Below, piece after piece: positions 7,859 to 16,892 of a stretch of 64,000 nucleotides of DNA. The notes under the pieces are model-generated. The model saw only the letters and a list, made by a program, of their open reading frames with translations. It was not told the origin of the DNA and did not search any database. The stretch covers positions 124,001 to 188,000 of the forward strand of contig CAZCST010000020.1 in NCBI GenBank assembly GCA_964501365.1, read 5' to 3'. This DNA comes from CAZAMB01 sp964501365. Its GTDB lineage: Bacteria; Planctomycetota; Phycisphaerae; UBA1845. Each line of letters opens with the position of its first letter. Within the stretch, counting starts at the first letter, position 1. The position numbers were made by a program, and so were the translations under genes.

Positions 7859-8566
7859 TTAGGAGCCGATGCCGTACTGGTCAATGGCGTTTTCGATGGC
7901 GCGGCGGATGCGAGCGTGGACTTCGAGCGGCTGCTGGATCGAGCGCCAGGTTCGCGGACGATTGACGGCCTTGTCCATGACGAATGTGATGCTGCCCAGA
8001 TTGGTTACTTTTTCCTCGATGCCAACCTGCACGAACGTGTTACGAATTTCAAGCAACTCGCACGAGTCGATGCGCGGCGAGCGGATACCGTGAATGTGGA
8101 TGATGCGACGGTTCGTCAGCACGTACCAGGTCGGGATCCAGCGGAGAATCGCAATCCCCAACCCCACCGCGCCGCCCATGACGACGATCTGAACTGTGGT
8201 GGTCATGGAAAGGCCAACGATCGGCTTACCCAGAAAGGTAAGCAATCCGGCAATGAGCCAACTGCCAACCATCCATGCGGCCGAGTCGAACAGCGGACGC
8301 CACATCGAAGGCTTGATGGCAAGGATGACGATTTCGCCGCCATCGATGACGCCGCCGGGGATTTCGGCCCACGGGGCGACGGCGGCCTTGGCTGACGCTG
8401 CGGGATTGTCGGCGACGGCCACAGAGAAGTTACGCACGGATGCAATACCAATCATGATTGATGCGGCGTTCTCGGCCGCCCCCAAAGGGTTTCCCGGGTT
8501 CTTACCCGCTCCACCGGTTATCGACCCTTCGGGGCCCTTGGTTTGGTCTTCATGTTGGTTTTTCAT
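7859..8566 (-). CDS. Membrane protein with bacterial PH domain
   Basis: A 235-aa protein. A low-complexity N-terminus (about 1-80) leads into PGGVIDGGEIVILAIKPSMW. Two membrane segments follow (SAAWMVGSWLIAGLLTFLG and TVQIVVMGGAVGLGIAILRW), then a YdbT-type PH domain (WYVLTNRRIIHIHGIRS, ITFVMDKAVNRPRTW). PH-domain membrane proteins of this kind are poorly characterised. The gene ends a two-gene minus-strand run with nadA, 10 bases apart, but the functions do not obviously connect. Confidence 0.72.
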   Translation of the reverse strand: MKNQHEDQTKGPEGSITGGAGKNPGNPLGAAENAASIMIGIASVRNFSVAVADNPAASAKAAVAPWAEIPGGVIDGGEIVILAIKPSMWRPLFDSAAWMVGSWLIAGLLTFLGKPIVGLSMTTTVQIVVMGGAVGLGIAILRWIPTWYVLTNRRIIHIHGIRSPRIDSCELLEIRNTFVQVGIEEKVTNLGSITFVMDKAVNRPRTWRSIQQPLEVHARIRRAIENAIDQYGIGS

Positions 8567-8576
8567 GCGCTCTTTC

Positions 8577-9698
8577 CTATTTCACGGCCACCGGCTGTGC
8601 TGTTACGTTGGCCAGCATTCTTTCCAGTGCCAGTAGTGCGAGAGCCCGAGTCTCCGGATCGACCTTTATCTGGTTGACCACACGACCTGCGACGAGTTCA
8701 TCCAAAACGTAAAGAAGGTGCTTGAGGTCGATGCGGTACATCGTCGAACAGAGGCATTGGATGCCCGCGAGTGAGCGGACGGCCTTGTCGGGGTGATTGG
8801 TCGCGAGGCGGTTGATCAAGTGAATTTCCGTACCGATTGCCCAGCGCGAGCCGGGCGGCGATTCGGACACAGTCTTGATGATGAATTCGGTGCTGCCGGC
8901 CAGGTCAGCCTTCTGAACAACCTCCCACGGACACTCCGGGTGCACCAGGATTTTGCACTCCGGATCGTTCGCACGAACTTCGTCGCATTGCGCAACGGTG
9001 AACAGTCCGTGCACGCTGCAATGGCCCTTCCACAGAAAGACCTTTGCAGCCTCGACTTGCTTGCGCGTCAGGCCGCCGTCGGCGACCTTGGGATCGAAGA
9101 CCACCATATCATCGAGCTGGATGCCCATCGCATATGCGGTGTTGCGGCCAAGATGTTGATCGGGCAGGAAGATAACCTTCTCGCCTTGCTTGAAAGCCCA
9201 TTCCAGAATCTTGCGTGCGTTGCTGCTCGTGCAGCAGGCTCCGCCGTGACCGCCGCAAAAGGCCTTGATGGTGGCCGCTGAATTCACGTAGGTGATGGGG
9301 ATGATGTTTTGGCCGCACTTTTCGACGAGGTATTCCCAGGCTTCTTCGAGTTGATCGATGTCGGCCATGTCGGCCATGCTGCATCCCGCGGAGAGGTCGG
9401 GCAGGATGACCTTGACCGACTCGTCGGTGAGGATGTCAGCTGATTCGGCCATGAAGTGAACGCCACAGAAAACGATGAACTCGGCGTCGCGTTGCTTCGC
9501 CCCTATTTGAGATAGCTTCAGGCTGTCGCCGGTGAAGTCTGCAAACTGGATCACTTCGTCGCGCTGGTAATGGTGGCCGAGAATTACGAGCCGCGAACCG
9601 AGTTGCCGCTTTCGCTCAGCAACGGCAAGGGCCAGTTCGTCCTGCGTCAGCGAGCGGTACCGCGGTGGAAGAAGAGGTTGGAAGACTGGTTGACCCAA
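8577..9698 (-). CDS. nadA: Quinolinate synthase
   Basis: A 373-aa [4Fe-4S] enzyme of de novo NAD synthesis that condenses iminoaspartate with dihydroxyacetone phosphate. Features include VILGHHYQRDEVIQFADFTG, ADFTGDSLKLSQ, the first ligand Cys78 in IVFCGVHFMAES, SAGCSMADM, FLPDQHLGRNTA, LVHPECPWEVVQKAD and the C-terminal cluster Cys in IQCLCSTMYRID. Length and motif order are normal. NadB and NadC are not in the window. Confidence 0.95.
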   Translation of the reverse strand: MGQPVFQPLLPPRYRSLTQDELALAVAERKRQLGSRLVILGHHYQRDEVIQFADFTGDSLKLSQIGAKQRDAEFIVFCGVHFMAESADILTDESVKVILPDLSAGCSMADMADIDQLEEAWEYLVEKCGQNIIPITYVNSAATIKAFCGGHGGACCTSSNARKILEWAFKQGEKVIFLPDQHLGRNTAYAMGIQLDDMVVFDPKVADGGLTRKQVEAAKVFLWKGHCSVHGLFTVAQCDEVRANDPECKILVHPECPWEVVQKADLAGSTEFIIKTVSESPPGSRWAIGTEIHLINRLATNHPDKAVRSLAGIQCLCSTMYRIDLKHLLYVLDELVAGRVVNQIKVDPETRALALLALERMLANVTAQPVAVK

Positions 9699-9750
9699 GA
9701 TCGTTCTCCGGTTTCCATTTATTATACGCTACGAACGAGATGAAGTATAA

Positions 9751-9919
9751 AGGGTCAGTAATTAGGGGTCAGGGGCAAACGTTTTGGTCCGCATCAGATT
9801 GGTAACCCATGAAGAAATCGTTCGTTTTTCGAAAGTAAAGGGTAGCGCGAACGGACGCTTGCGATCCGACTTGTTTATCGATCGAAATTTATGCCCTATG
9901 CCCTAGCCCCTATCCCCTA
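9751..9919. repeat. Imperfect inverted G-rich/C-rich repeats flanking a short spacer
   Basis: AATTAGGGGTCAGGGGC at about 9760-9776 is loosely mirrored by the C-rich TGCCCTAGCCCCTATCCCC at about 9897-9917. The pair brackets a spacer of about 120 bp between nadA and the HAD gene. The arms do not match exactly, so this is only a weak candidate for a non-coding repeat element. No gene is seen in 9699-9941. Confidence 0.3.
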
Positions 9920-9941
9920 AACGCCTTTGGTAAGGACTTTG

Positions 9942-10625
9942 ATGCCCACCATTCGTGAAATCCGCGACCGTATCACGACTCTAACCTTTGACTGCTACGG
10001 CACGCTCATCGACTGGGAAGGCGGGCTGACACGGTCGTTTGCGGACATTTTCGGACCGCAGGCGCTGAGTCAAAGGCAGAAACTGTTCGAGGCCTATGTG
10101 TCTATCGAAGCCGAAATCGAAGGCGCCCCCTACCGGCGTTATCTAGATGTACTCAATGAGGTCACGCCGCGCCTGGCCCAGCAACTTCGTTGGAATCTCT
10201 CGCTGGAAAAGAAGAATCGCCTGCCTGAGCTATTGCCGACGTGGACGCCGTTTGCGGACACCAACGATGCACTTTTGCGATTGAAGAAAAAGTTTCGACT
10301 CGGAGTTTTGTCGAACATTGACCGCGACCTGTTTGCCGGAACCGCGAAGCAATTCCCAGTCTCGTTCGATTTCGTCGTCACTGCCCAAGACGTGAGCAGC
10401 TACAAGCCCTCGCACGGGCACTTTCTGCGCATGTTCAAGGACCACGGACAGAAGGAATCGACGCTGCACGTCGCTCAGAGCCAGTTTCACGATGGCAGGC
10501 CGGCCAACGATCTCGGTATTGCTTTCGCGTGGATCAACCGCTACAACGACCCGGCCGATCGCAGCGTGATCGCGCACGGTGTTTTTCCTGACTTGAAATC
10601 GCTGGCTGATGAATTGCTGGCCTGA
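9942..10625 (+). CDS. HAD-superfamily hydrolase, haloacid dehalogenase type II-like
   Basis: A 227-aa hydrolase. Motif I is TLTFDCYGTLIDW with the nucleophile Asp. LRLKKKFRLGVLSNIDRDL is motif II, DVSSYKPSHGHFLRM motif III, and the motif IV region is diverged (AQSQFHDGRPANDLGIAFAW). This resembles L-2-haloacid dehalogenase/epoxide hydrolase-like HADs, but the substrate cannot be set from sequence. The start is ATG 9942 with AAGGA at 9932-9936; an in-frame TTG at 9927 is less likely. The next gene starts 8 bases after its stop. Confidence 0.85.
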   Translation: MPTIREIRDRITTLTFDCYGTLIDWEGGLTRSFADIFGPQALSQRQKLFEAYVSIEAEIEGAPYRRYLDVLNEVTPRLAQQLRWNLSLEKKNRLPELLPTWTPFADTNDALLRLKKKFRLGVLSNIDRDLFAGTAKQFPVSFDFVVTAQDVSSYKPSHGHFLRMFKDHGQKESTLHVAQSQFHDGRPANDLGIAFAWINRYNDPADRSVIAHGVFPDLKSLADELLA

Positions 10626-10632
10626 GACAACC

Positions 10633-10923
10633 ATGGTCGCTCAAGACTCTTCCTCAATGCCCGAACAACTCTTCCCGATCGGTACGCCGATTTGCATCAC
10701 CGAAAAAATCCGGCGACGGGACCGGGCCACAGAATCGAGGGTTTGCGGCACCGTCGAGCTGTGGGAGGAGTTGCCGACCGGAAGCTGGCGCACGGGTGGA
10801 AAATACGACCGGCTCTGGCTCCGCCGACTGAAAATTCGCAAGGTGGACGGCGAAATCAGCCTGCTCATCGTTGACGATTCCACCAGCATCGCAAAACTCG
10901 AAGCGGCGCATAAAGCCAACTAG
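10633..10923 (+). CDS. Small hypothetical protein
   Basis: A 96-aa soluble protein that I cannot assign. It reads FPIGTPICITEKIRRRD and ends in a basic-then-acidic stretch (YDRLWLRRLKIRKVDGEISL). No signal peptide or known motif is seen. The frame, codon use and close spacing after the HAD gene support it being real. ATG 10657 (MPEQLFPIG) is a possible alternative start. Confidence 0.55.
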   Translation: MVAQDSSSMPEQLFPIGTPICITEKIRRRDRATESRVCGTVELWEELPTGSWRTGGKYDRLWLRRLKIRKVDGEISLLIVDDSTSIAKLEAAHKAN

Positions 10924-10956
10924 CAACAAATCGACGCTGGGGTCGAACAATTCACA

Positions 10957-12303
10957 ATGACGATTCGCCGGTCATTCGGCATTTTCTTGGCAATCGCGCT
11001 GGTCTTACTGGCGGCAAGGTGGTTATTTCGCGCTGCGCATCGAGAGAATTCGATGCAGGTAGAAATTGGCGAATCGATTCGCTTCGCACATTTCGGCGAC
11101 GCCGAAGATTTCGAATTCTGGCGACAGACGATCGCAGAATTCGAGAAGAGCCATCCAGGCACGGCCGTGACGCAGGAATTCGTCACCGGGTCTGACGAAC
11201 AATCCATCATCAAGCTCCGGCAGCAAGTCTTGAGCCAGTCGCTGCCGGACGTCTTGCTCGTCGACTTACGTACCTTTCATGAGTTTTCGGAGCAGTTCGA
11301 GTCATTGGATGAGGCGGGAGACCTCATCAGCCGGTTGCAACTGGAGCCGACCGGAGCGCGTGCCTTCGAGGTAAAGAAAACGCAGCGCGGACTCCCGTTT
11401 TCAGGCGGGAACCTGCTCATCTTCGTTAATCGGAAATGCTTTTGGAAGGCATCCAAGTTCCACATCAGGCCGATCGAGCTTCCGGACGATGACTGGACGG
11501 TTGAGGAATTCCTGCGAACCGCCGAAAGGCTAACGTGCGATCTTAACCGTGACGGTACCACCGATCAATTTGGATTCTCGTTGCCGCGATGGAATGAATA
11601 TCTGCCGTTCATCTGGTCGTTCGGCGCGGAGATCGCCGACGAACAGGCGACTCATTGGACGTTCTCCGGCCCCGCCGCGCAGGCGGCCATGCGCTTACTC
11701 CGGCAGCTCTCTACCGGCGATCGCGTAATCCCAACTGAGGAGGAGGTGCCAAAGCTCCCCAAGGATATGGGATTCCTCACCGGAAAGACGGCTATGTGCG
11801 TGAACGGTCCGCAGTTCATTCCGATTCTCGACAAGTCAGAGCTGTGTCGCGATTACATTGTCGCGCCGATCCCCCGCGGCCCGGGAGGGCGGACAACGCA
11901 AATCACGTGGGATGGTATCGTGATGAAGAAGAATCTGCCTGCCGAGCGCCGCAAGGTCGCATGGCAATTCATGGAATGGGCCTTGTCGAAGGAGGTACAG
12001 GGGCGATTGGCGCACATTGGCTGGGGGATACCTGCGCGAGTGGACATGCAAGGTGAATTTGTCGCCATCGATCCCTCGAGACGCAAACCCTTTGTCGATG
12101 CCCTCACCTATTCACGCCTGCCCTCGGCACTTCCAAAGTTCGAATCGCTCGATCGTGCCATTACGCGGCACTTCGACGAGGCCACCGACCCAAGACGCGC
12201 GTTTGACGCATCAAACATGCTGGACGCTTTGGCCCGCGACCCGGCTGTGATCGATGCATTCTCAAACACAGATCCAGCGTCATCGGCAACAACGCGCGAT
12301 TGA
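10957..12303 (+). CDS. Extracellular solute-binding protein (sugar ABC transporter type)
   Basis: A 448-aa protein with an N-terminal membrane anchor/signal (FGIFLAIALVLLAARWLFRA), then a family-1 solute-binding fold. Recognisable pieces are FWRQTIAEFEKSHPGTAVT, LPDVLLVDL, WTVEEFLRTAERLTCDLNRDG, FLTGKTAMCVNGPQ and AWQFMEWALSKEVQGRLA. It probably captures a carbohydrate outside the cytoplasmic membrane. No permease or ATPase gene adjoins it, so it is an orphan here. Its stop (12301-12303) directly abuts the stop of the convergent next gene, leaving no space for a terminator. Confidence 0.85.
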   Translation: MTIRRSFGIFLAIALVLLAARWLFRAAHRENSMQVEIGESIRFAHFGDAEDFEFWRQTIAEFEKSHPGTAVTQEFVTGSDEQSIIKLRQQVLSQSLPDVLLVDLRTFHEFSEQFESLDEAGDLISRLQLEPTGARAFEVKKTQRGLPFSGGNLLIFVNRKCFWKASKFHIRPIELPDDDWTVEEFLRTAERLTCDLNRDGTTDQFGFSLPRWNEYLPFIWSFGAEIADEQATHWTFSGPAAQAAMRLLRQLSTGDRVIPTEEEVPKLPKDMGFLTGKTAMCVNGPQFIPILDKSELCRDYIVAPIPRGPGGRTTQITWDGIVMKKNLPAERRKVAWQFMEWALSKEVQGRLAHIGWGIPARVDMQGEFVAIDPSRRKPFVDALTYSRLPSALPKFESLDRAITRHFDEATDPRRAFDASNMLDALARDPAVIDAFSNTDPASSATTRD

Positions 12304-14883
12304 CTACGGTGCCGTCAGACAGGGAGACGGGTCTGGCCGAGGAACTCCATTCCACATGGAGAATGAACTTGCTCCATTTAGCAGGTCAATCAACTCTAGA
12401 ATATCCGGTGGGTTGAGCGACTGGCTGCGATTGATGTCGCCGCTGTATAACCCCCAGGCCAGAAACCGCACACCGTTGAGTGCGTCGATCAAGTCAAGAA
12501 TGTCGGCGGGCCCCGTGGCCGAGTCTCCATTTACGTTGGCTGGATGCGAATAAAAGATCCCACGCGAAGCAGAGTCGCCGTTTAAAGTCAACGTGGTCAC
12601 AGCCCCGGGCGATATGGGTCGCTGAAGTGTGATCGAATATCGGCCCGGCGAGATATAGTTCGAAGAGACGACGGAGTTGGGCGCAGCGGGAATGGTCGTT
12701 TCGCAAAGCGTCCAGCACTCCTTCCGATCGCTGCCACTGGGCGCTTCAACCACGAAACTCGAAATCCCCTCCAATGCGCCTGCGTTTGAGCGTGCATGAG
12801 GCCTGCGGGCATCGACGACGCCGCTGGGCGGATCGATCCATTGCACCGGGCCCGTAGGGCAATCGCATTTCGCAGGTACCGGATCCGTGCAGGATGCATT
12901 GACCGTCAACCGATACAACCCACGCGTCTCTTCTCTTTTGGCGGCCACCATCGCGTAATACGTCTTTCCAACGGTCAGATTCCGGAGGCAAAGTTGAGAA
13001 TTGAGTCCGCTGCTGGAGCATCCGGCTGCGTCATCGTTGCACCCCAGAGATCGAAGCGTGGCACAAGCAGATTGCGGCGAGGAGGAATCCGCCGCCTCAA
13101 ACACCTGGAGTAGAGAGTCGATCGCCGGCGCGCTGCTGGTACAGGTGCGCACCCGCATGGTCGTCGAGGTTGCAACGAATCGAAACCACACTGTGCCAAC
13201 CCCGCGACTCCCAGTTCCGCCGCCGCTACAGCAGTATCCGGGGTCAGAGTCGCTGACTGTTGCGTTCAGTGTGTCTGCATCGCCGGGCGTTGATGCGCTC
13301 ACCAGCCGTGCGCCGTTACCATTGCCGGGTGCGTAACACTCGTCGTTGGAAGGCGGCAGTCCGCAATGGGCGGCGGCCTGTGCAACACACCCCGCATCCC
13401 AGGCGACGTTGCAGCAAAACGACTGGTTGGGAAGAGCGCAAACTTGCGCACAGCAATAGGGGTTGATGCAACCGGGCGTGAGTCGAGGCTGCGAACAGGA
13501 TTCTTCGCTCAAGACGCAGAGTCTCGGGCAGGCAACATCCGGCGAGCCGCAATACGAACCGCGCGTCCAGGAAACGCCCCGGGGCTCGCAGAAATTTTCC
13601 GTGGAATTCGTACAACTTCCATCGGCCCGGCAGCAGGCCGCCGTGCCGCAAGGCGGGTCGAAGGGATCAGCGTCGCAGGTATCGCCTTCGCGCCATGCCG
13701 GCGAAAGGTCGCTTCCCGGCGCGGGATACGGGCAATTCGCACGAGGCACCACTCGACACACCGCTTCGCCTTCCGCATCGAGGTATTGCATGTCACAGCA
13801 TGCGCCCATGGCCGCCGGTCCGGCACAAAGCAGGGTCACTTCAAACGCCCCACCATCGAGACCATTCGAAAATGCACGGGACTCCCATACTTGGCCGTTC
13901 AGTACCGCATAGCCCGACTTGCTCGTTCCGATTCGCGCTGGCAGTCCGGACACCTGTGTACGACCGATGATCGAATCAGCCGCGACCGTGAACCAGAGTT
14001 CCTGCGGCAAGGGGACCGGCGGATCGAAGTCCTGGTGAAGGGTTTGTACGAAACTGCTGGACGGCTGAGTCGAACGAGACGTTCCGGGAATGATCGGTCC
14101 GGGGAGACCGCCTTCGCCTGGCAAACGCAAATCCGTGTCGTACAACGAATATCCACGCACGGTCACTTCATAGGCGATCATCTGACATGGTCCGTCCAGC
14201 GTCATGTCGTCGGCCATGCGTACGCCCTCACCGGGATTGAGCGGACCGCGTCGAGGTACTTTGGCGTGGTATGCAGCATGTACCTGCGGACAATCACCGC
14301 GAACGAAGAGCCGTGCGTTCATGCTGCTATGCGGCGCACCTGGATAACCGCCAAAAGAGAACTCGCACCCCAGGGCGGGGTTGTAAAACCAGTCGTCGGA
14401 GTAGCCCACCAGCGCCGGAGCACCTCCCACCCAGCCTGCATGGTCCCGATCAAATGTGACTGCCAGCCACACCGTGCGCGGAATCAAAATCTGCTGGTCT
14501 GACGGAATGGAAAAGGCGACAGTGTATTGGCCGACGTTGCCAAAACTCACATGGCCAGCCGTACCGGGAATGGGTTGCCCAACGCCTCCAGGGCAGCCGT
14601 CGAATAGCTGAAAATCAACGGCGAATGGACCAGCTCCTTCTCCGCCCACACTGCCGCTCACGTCAAATTCGAATCGAGAAAGCAGACACCCGCCCGATCC
14701 AGTGATCGTGATATCGTCTGCAACGGTAATGCCTGCACCGTAGTCGTAGACCGATGTTCCCAGTGTGTTGGAATACGCAAGTTGGTCCGATGCTTGCGCG
14801 ATTGTGGTGGAAGGCTGGGCGAAGCCTGTCGAACCCGACACAACGATTTGCACAAGGATTTGCAGCAGTACCAATCGGAACAT
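12304..14883 (-). CDS. Large Cys-rich secreted protein with dockerin-like C-terminal module
   Basis: An 859-aa exported protein with signal peptide MFRLVLLQILVQIVVSGSTG. Residues of about 25-340 contain two related beta-rich repeats (QASDQLAYSNT...VADDITITG and ...GVRMADDMTLDG). The centre carries Cys-rich segments typical of planctomycete secreted proteins (MGACCDMQYLD, ACCRADGSCTNSTENFC, INPYCCAQVC). A pre-peptidase-like domain follows (VSDSDPGYCCSGGG, VWFRFVATSTT). The end has paired calcium-loop-like repeats, NGDSATGPADILDLIDALNG and NRSQSLNPPDILELIDLLNG, followed by a W-N-G tail. That tail matches the protein at 27919-29085. It is likely surface or extracellular; the exact role is unknown. 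Confidence 0.8.
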   Translation of the reverse strand: MFRLVLLQILVQIVVSGSTGFAQPSTTIAQASDQLAYSNTLGTSVYDYGAGITVADDITITGSGGCLLSRFEFDVSGSVGGEGAGPFAVDFQLFDGCPGGVGQPIPGTAGHVSFGNVGQYTVAFSIPSDQQILIPRTVWLAVTFDRDHAGWVGGAPALVGYSDDWFYNPALGCEFSFGGYPGAPHSSMNARLFVRGDCPQVHAAYHAKVPRRGPLNPGEGVRMADDMTLDGPCQMIAYEVTVRGYSLYDTDLRLPGEGGLPGPIIPGTSRSTQPSSSFVQTLHQDFDPPVPLPQELWFTVAADSIIGRTQVSGLPARIGTSKSGYAVLNGQVWESRAFSNGLDGGAFEVTLLCAGPAAMGACCDMQYLDAEGEAVCRVVPRANCPYPAPGSDLSPAWREGDTCDADPFDPPCGTAACCRADGSCTNSTENFCEPRGVSWTRGSYCGSPDVACPRLCVLSEESCSQPRLTPGCINPYCCAQVCALPNQSFCCNVAWDAGCVAQAAAHCGLPPSNDECYAPGNGNGARLVSASTPGDADTLNATVSDSDPGYCCSGGGTGSRGVGTVWFRFVATSTTMRVRTCTSSAPAIDSLLQVFEAADSSSPQSACATLRSLGCNDDAAGCSSSGLNSQLCLRNLTVGKTYYAMVAAKREETRGLYRLTVNASCTDPVPAKCDCPTGPVQWIDPPSGVVDARRPHARSNAGALEGISSFVVEAPSGSDRKECWTLCETTIPAAPNSVVSSNYISPGRYSITLQRPISPGAVTTLTLNGDSASRGIFYSHPANVNGDSATGPADILDLIDALNGVRFLAWGLYSGDINRSQSLNPPDILELIDLLNGASSFSMWNGVPRPDPSPCLTAP

Positions 14884-14906
14884 GATCCACCCCCCGTGAT
14901 GGATTC

Positions 14907-15725
14907 TCAGGTATTCGCCCCTCCATCGTCCGGTTCGCGCGCCCCCCGGCGCTTCGATCGCCCTGCATGTCCCCGGCGAGTGGGCGACTCAAGGAACTGT
15001 AGCAGTTTCCTGGTTGCGGGAGTCACCGCCTGTGTCGCCAGTTGTTGCATGGCTTCGTGAAAATCCGTCCGTCTGCCATACATGGTCCGATAGGCCTCGC
15101 GCAGGGCGAAAAGTTCCTCGCGCCCGTATTCATTCCGACGCAAACCAATCCTGTTCAATCCCGCAATCCGACCCTCCGGATCGGTCAGGGCGAACGGCGG
15201 AATATCCATCGAAATGCGGCCTAATCCTGCGACCATCGCCAATTCGCCGATCCGGACAAACTGGTGGACGGCCGTCCCCCCGCCAATCGTCACTCGATCC
15301 TCCACCACTACGTGTCCGGCCAGCAGGACATTATTGATTAGCGTTACCTTGTTTCCCACCCGGCAGTTATGCCCCACATGGGACCCACCCAGTAGGAAAC
15401 ACCCTTCGCCGACCAAAGTCTCCGAATCCGGTATGGTTCCGCGATGAATCGAGACATTTTCCCGGATGATGCAGTCCTTGCCGATGCGACAATAGCTTCG
15501 CTCGCCGTGATACTTGATGTCCTGCGGCGTGTGGCCAAGGATGGCGTGGGGGTGAATCTCGCAGTTGGCGCCGACCGTCGTCCAGCCCGTGACGAAAACG
15601 CCCTGCATCAGCCGGCAACCGGGGCCAATTTCCACCTCGCCTTCAATGACGCAGAAGGGGCCGATTTGCGCGGTCGAGTCTATCTTTGCTCGAGGATCGA
15701 TGATCGCAGTGGGATGGATAGGCAC
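14907..15725 (-). CDS. lpxA: Acyl-ACP--UDP-N-acetylglucosamine O-acyltransferase
   Basis: A 272-aa enzyme for the first step of lipid A synthesis. The left-handed beta-helix hexapeptide repeats are clear (IHPTAIIDPRAKIDSTAQIG, NCEIHPHAILGHTPQDIKYH, ENVSIHRGT, LLGGSHVGHNCRVGN). The catalytic His is in GSHVGHNC. The C-terminal helices include AGLNRIGLRRNEYGREELF. GTG 15725 is preferred: the alternative ATG 15842 would add 39 residues outside the fold and overlap the Clp_N gene. The tail after about residue 245 is basic and low-complexity. It agrees with kdtA nearby in indicating lipid A. Confidence 0.93.
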   Translation of the reverse strand: MPIHPTAIIDPRAKIDSTAQIGPFCVIEGEVEIGPGCRLMQGVFVTGWTTVGANCEIHPHAILGHTPQDIKYHGERSYCRIGKDCIIRENVSIHRGTIPDSETLVGEGCFLLGGSHVGHNCRVGNKVTLINNVLLAGHVVVEDRVTIGGGTAVHQFVRIGELAMVAGLGRISMDIPPFALTDPEGRIAGLNRIGLRRNEYGREELFALREAYRTMYGRRTDFHEAMQQLATQAVTPATRKLLQFLESPTRRGHAGRSKRRGAREPDDGGANT

Positions 15726-15808
15726 GACATTCTCACATGGTGCATCCGCACCCCCGCAGTCATTGTTCTGCAGGGCTCGTGGCCGCCGATATCCGGTTCG
15801 GACTATGG

Positions 15809-16519
15809 TTAACGGTGGTTGGCAAGTTGCGCGTTCAGCCAATCCATAGTCACACCCTTGTCGCGAAGCATGCGGGCGACTCCGGTCGATTCATCGCGAA
15901 GTAGCGCGAGCAAAAGGTGCTGCGGCTCGACTTCGCCGGCGCCGAGCCGATTCGCCGAATCAACCGCCAGGATCATCGTGTGCCAGAACTTCGGCGAGCG
16001 AAACGCCTTGGCCAGTTCCTGCTGGTGGACCCATTCAAAATCGCCGTGGCGCGAGTGCGCCAAGTCGTGCCCTTCATCAACTGTACTCTGAAGCAGTCCG
16101 AGCACTTTGTCTCGCAACCTGGTCATCTCGACGCCCTGTTCGCGCAGCACGCGAGCCGGCAGACCCTCGGGCTGCTGAAGAAGAGCAAGCACGAGATGCT
16201 CGGTTCCGATGTAGCGATGTTCGAACTTTCGTGCCTCGCCGATGGCCAGCGCGATCACCGCCTTCGTCTCTTCGGTCTGAGGCCGTCGCCCGACGGAGCC
16301 ATTGCTATCGCCGCGCTTGATCTGCGCCGCAACTTTGTCGCGTACCTTGTCCACATCGACATCCAGAAGCCGCAAGGCCTCTGTGGCAACGCACGCGCCT
16401 TCCGCAATCAGCCCGAGCAGAATGTGCTCAGGGGCAAGGTAGTTGTGGTTAAGCCGACCCGCTTCCTGATTGGCCAGAGCCATCGCGTGTCGCGCACGAT
16501 CTGAAAACCGTTCCTGCAT
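15809..16519 (-). CDS. Clp N-terminal repeat protein without ATPase domain
   Basis: A 236-aa protein made of Clp_N repeats like the substrate- or adaptor-binding head of ClpA/ClpC: RARHAMALANQEAGRLNHNY, LAPEHILLGLIAEG, AIGEARKFEHRYIGTEHLVL, and a further partial repeat (EVEPQHLLLALLRDESTG). No Walker motifs or AAA domain follow; the gene simply ends. It could be a free adaptor or titrating protein for a Clp chaperone encoded elsewhere, but that is inference. It lies 83 bases upstream of the preferred lpxA start on the same strand. Confidence 0.85.
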   Translation of the reverse strand: MQERFSDRARHAMALANQEAGRLNHNYLAPEHILLGLIAEGACVATEALRLLDVDVDKVRDKVAAQIKRGDSNGSVGRRPQTEETKAVIALAIGEARKFEHRYIGTEHLVLALLQQPEGLPARVLREQGVEMTRLRDKVLGLLQSTVDEGHDLAHSRHGDFEWVHQQELAKAFRSPKFWHTMILAVDSANRLGAGEVEPQHLLLALLRDESTGVARMLRDKGVTMDWLNAQLANHR

Positions 16520-16641
16520 AGATTTCTTATTCCTTGTCGACGCCGCGACGCTTGAATATGGTTTGCACGGGACAGCACGAGCTTGTCCCCGCCCTCACGC
16601 AACCAGCATCGGGCAGGAATTCGGTGCTGTCAACGATCCGT

Positions 16642-16845
16642 CTATTTTCCGCAACATTGCTTGTATTTCTTGCCACTACCGCAGGGGCAGGGCGAGTTGC
16701 GCCCGGGCTTTTCATCCGTATGAATGGGTTCCACGGGCGGCGGAAGCGGCTGCTCGTCTTCGCCGGGCAATTGTTTCTTATACTCCTTTTCCCGGTCGAG
16801 TTTCTTGTGAAAACGATCCCCGCCGGAACCCGTGTGCTTGCTCAT
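16642..16845 (-). CDS. Small SEC-C motif protein
   Basis: A 67-aa protein. A charged linker ends in a perfect SEC-C zinc motif (GRNSPCPCGSGKKYKQCC), the same metal-binding tail found on SecA and many small proteins. The start is taken at ATG 16845 (MSKHTGSGGD); ATG 16872 is nine codons further upstream. It lies between acs and the Clp_N gene on the same strand. The function is unknown beyond likely zinc and SecB- or ribosome-type binding. Confidence 0.72.
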   Translation of the reverse strand: MSKHTGSGGDRFHKKLDREKEYKKQLPGEDEQPLPPPVEPIHTDEKPGRNSPCPCGSGKKYKQCCGK

Positions 16846-16892
16846 CTTCTCTTTTCCCTTTTTTTCCCGCATTTCCGAACACCGCCCTCTTA

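Noticed and set aside
13366..14502. 378-aa plus-strand frame
   Set aside because: Antisense to the Cys-rich secreted protein; Arg-rich composition typical of shadow frames in GC-rich DNA.
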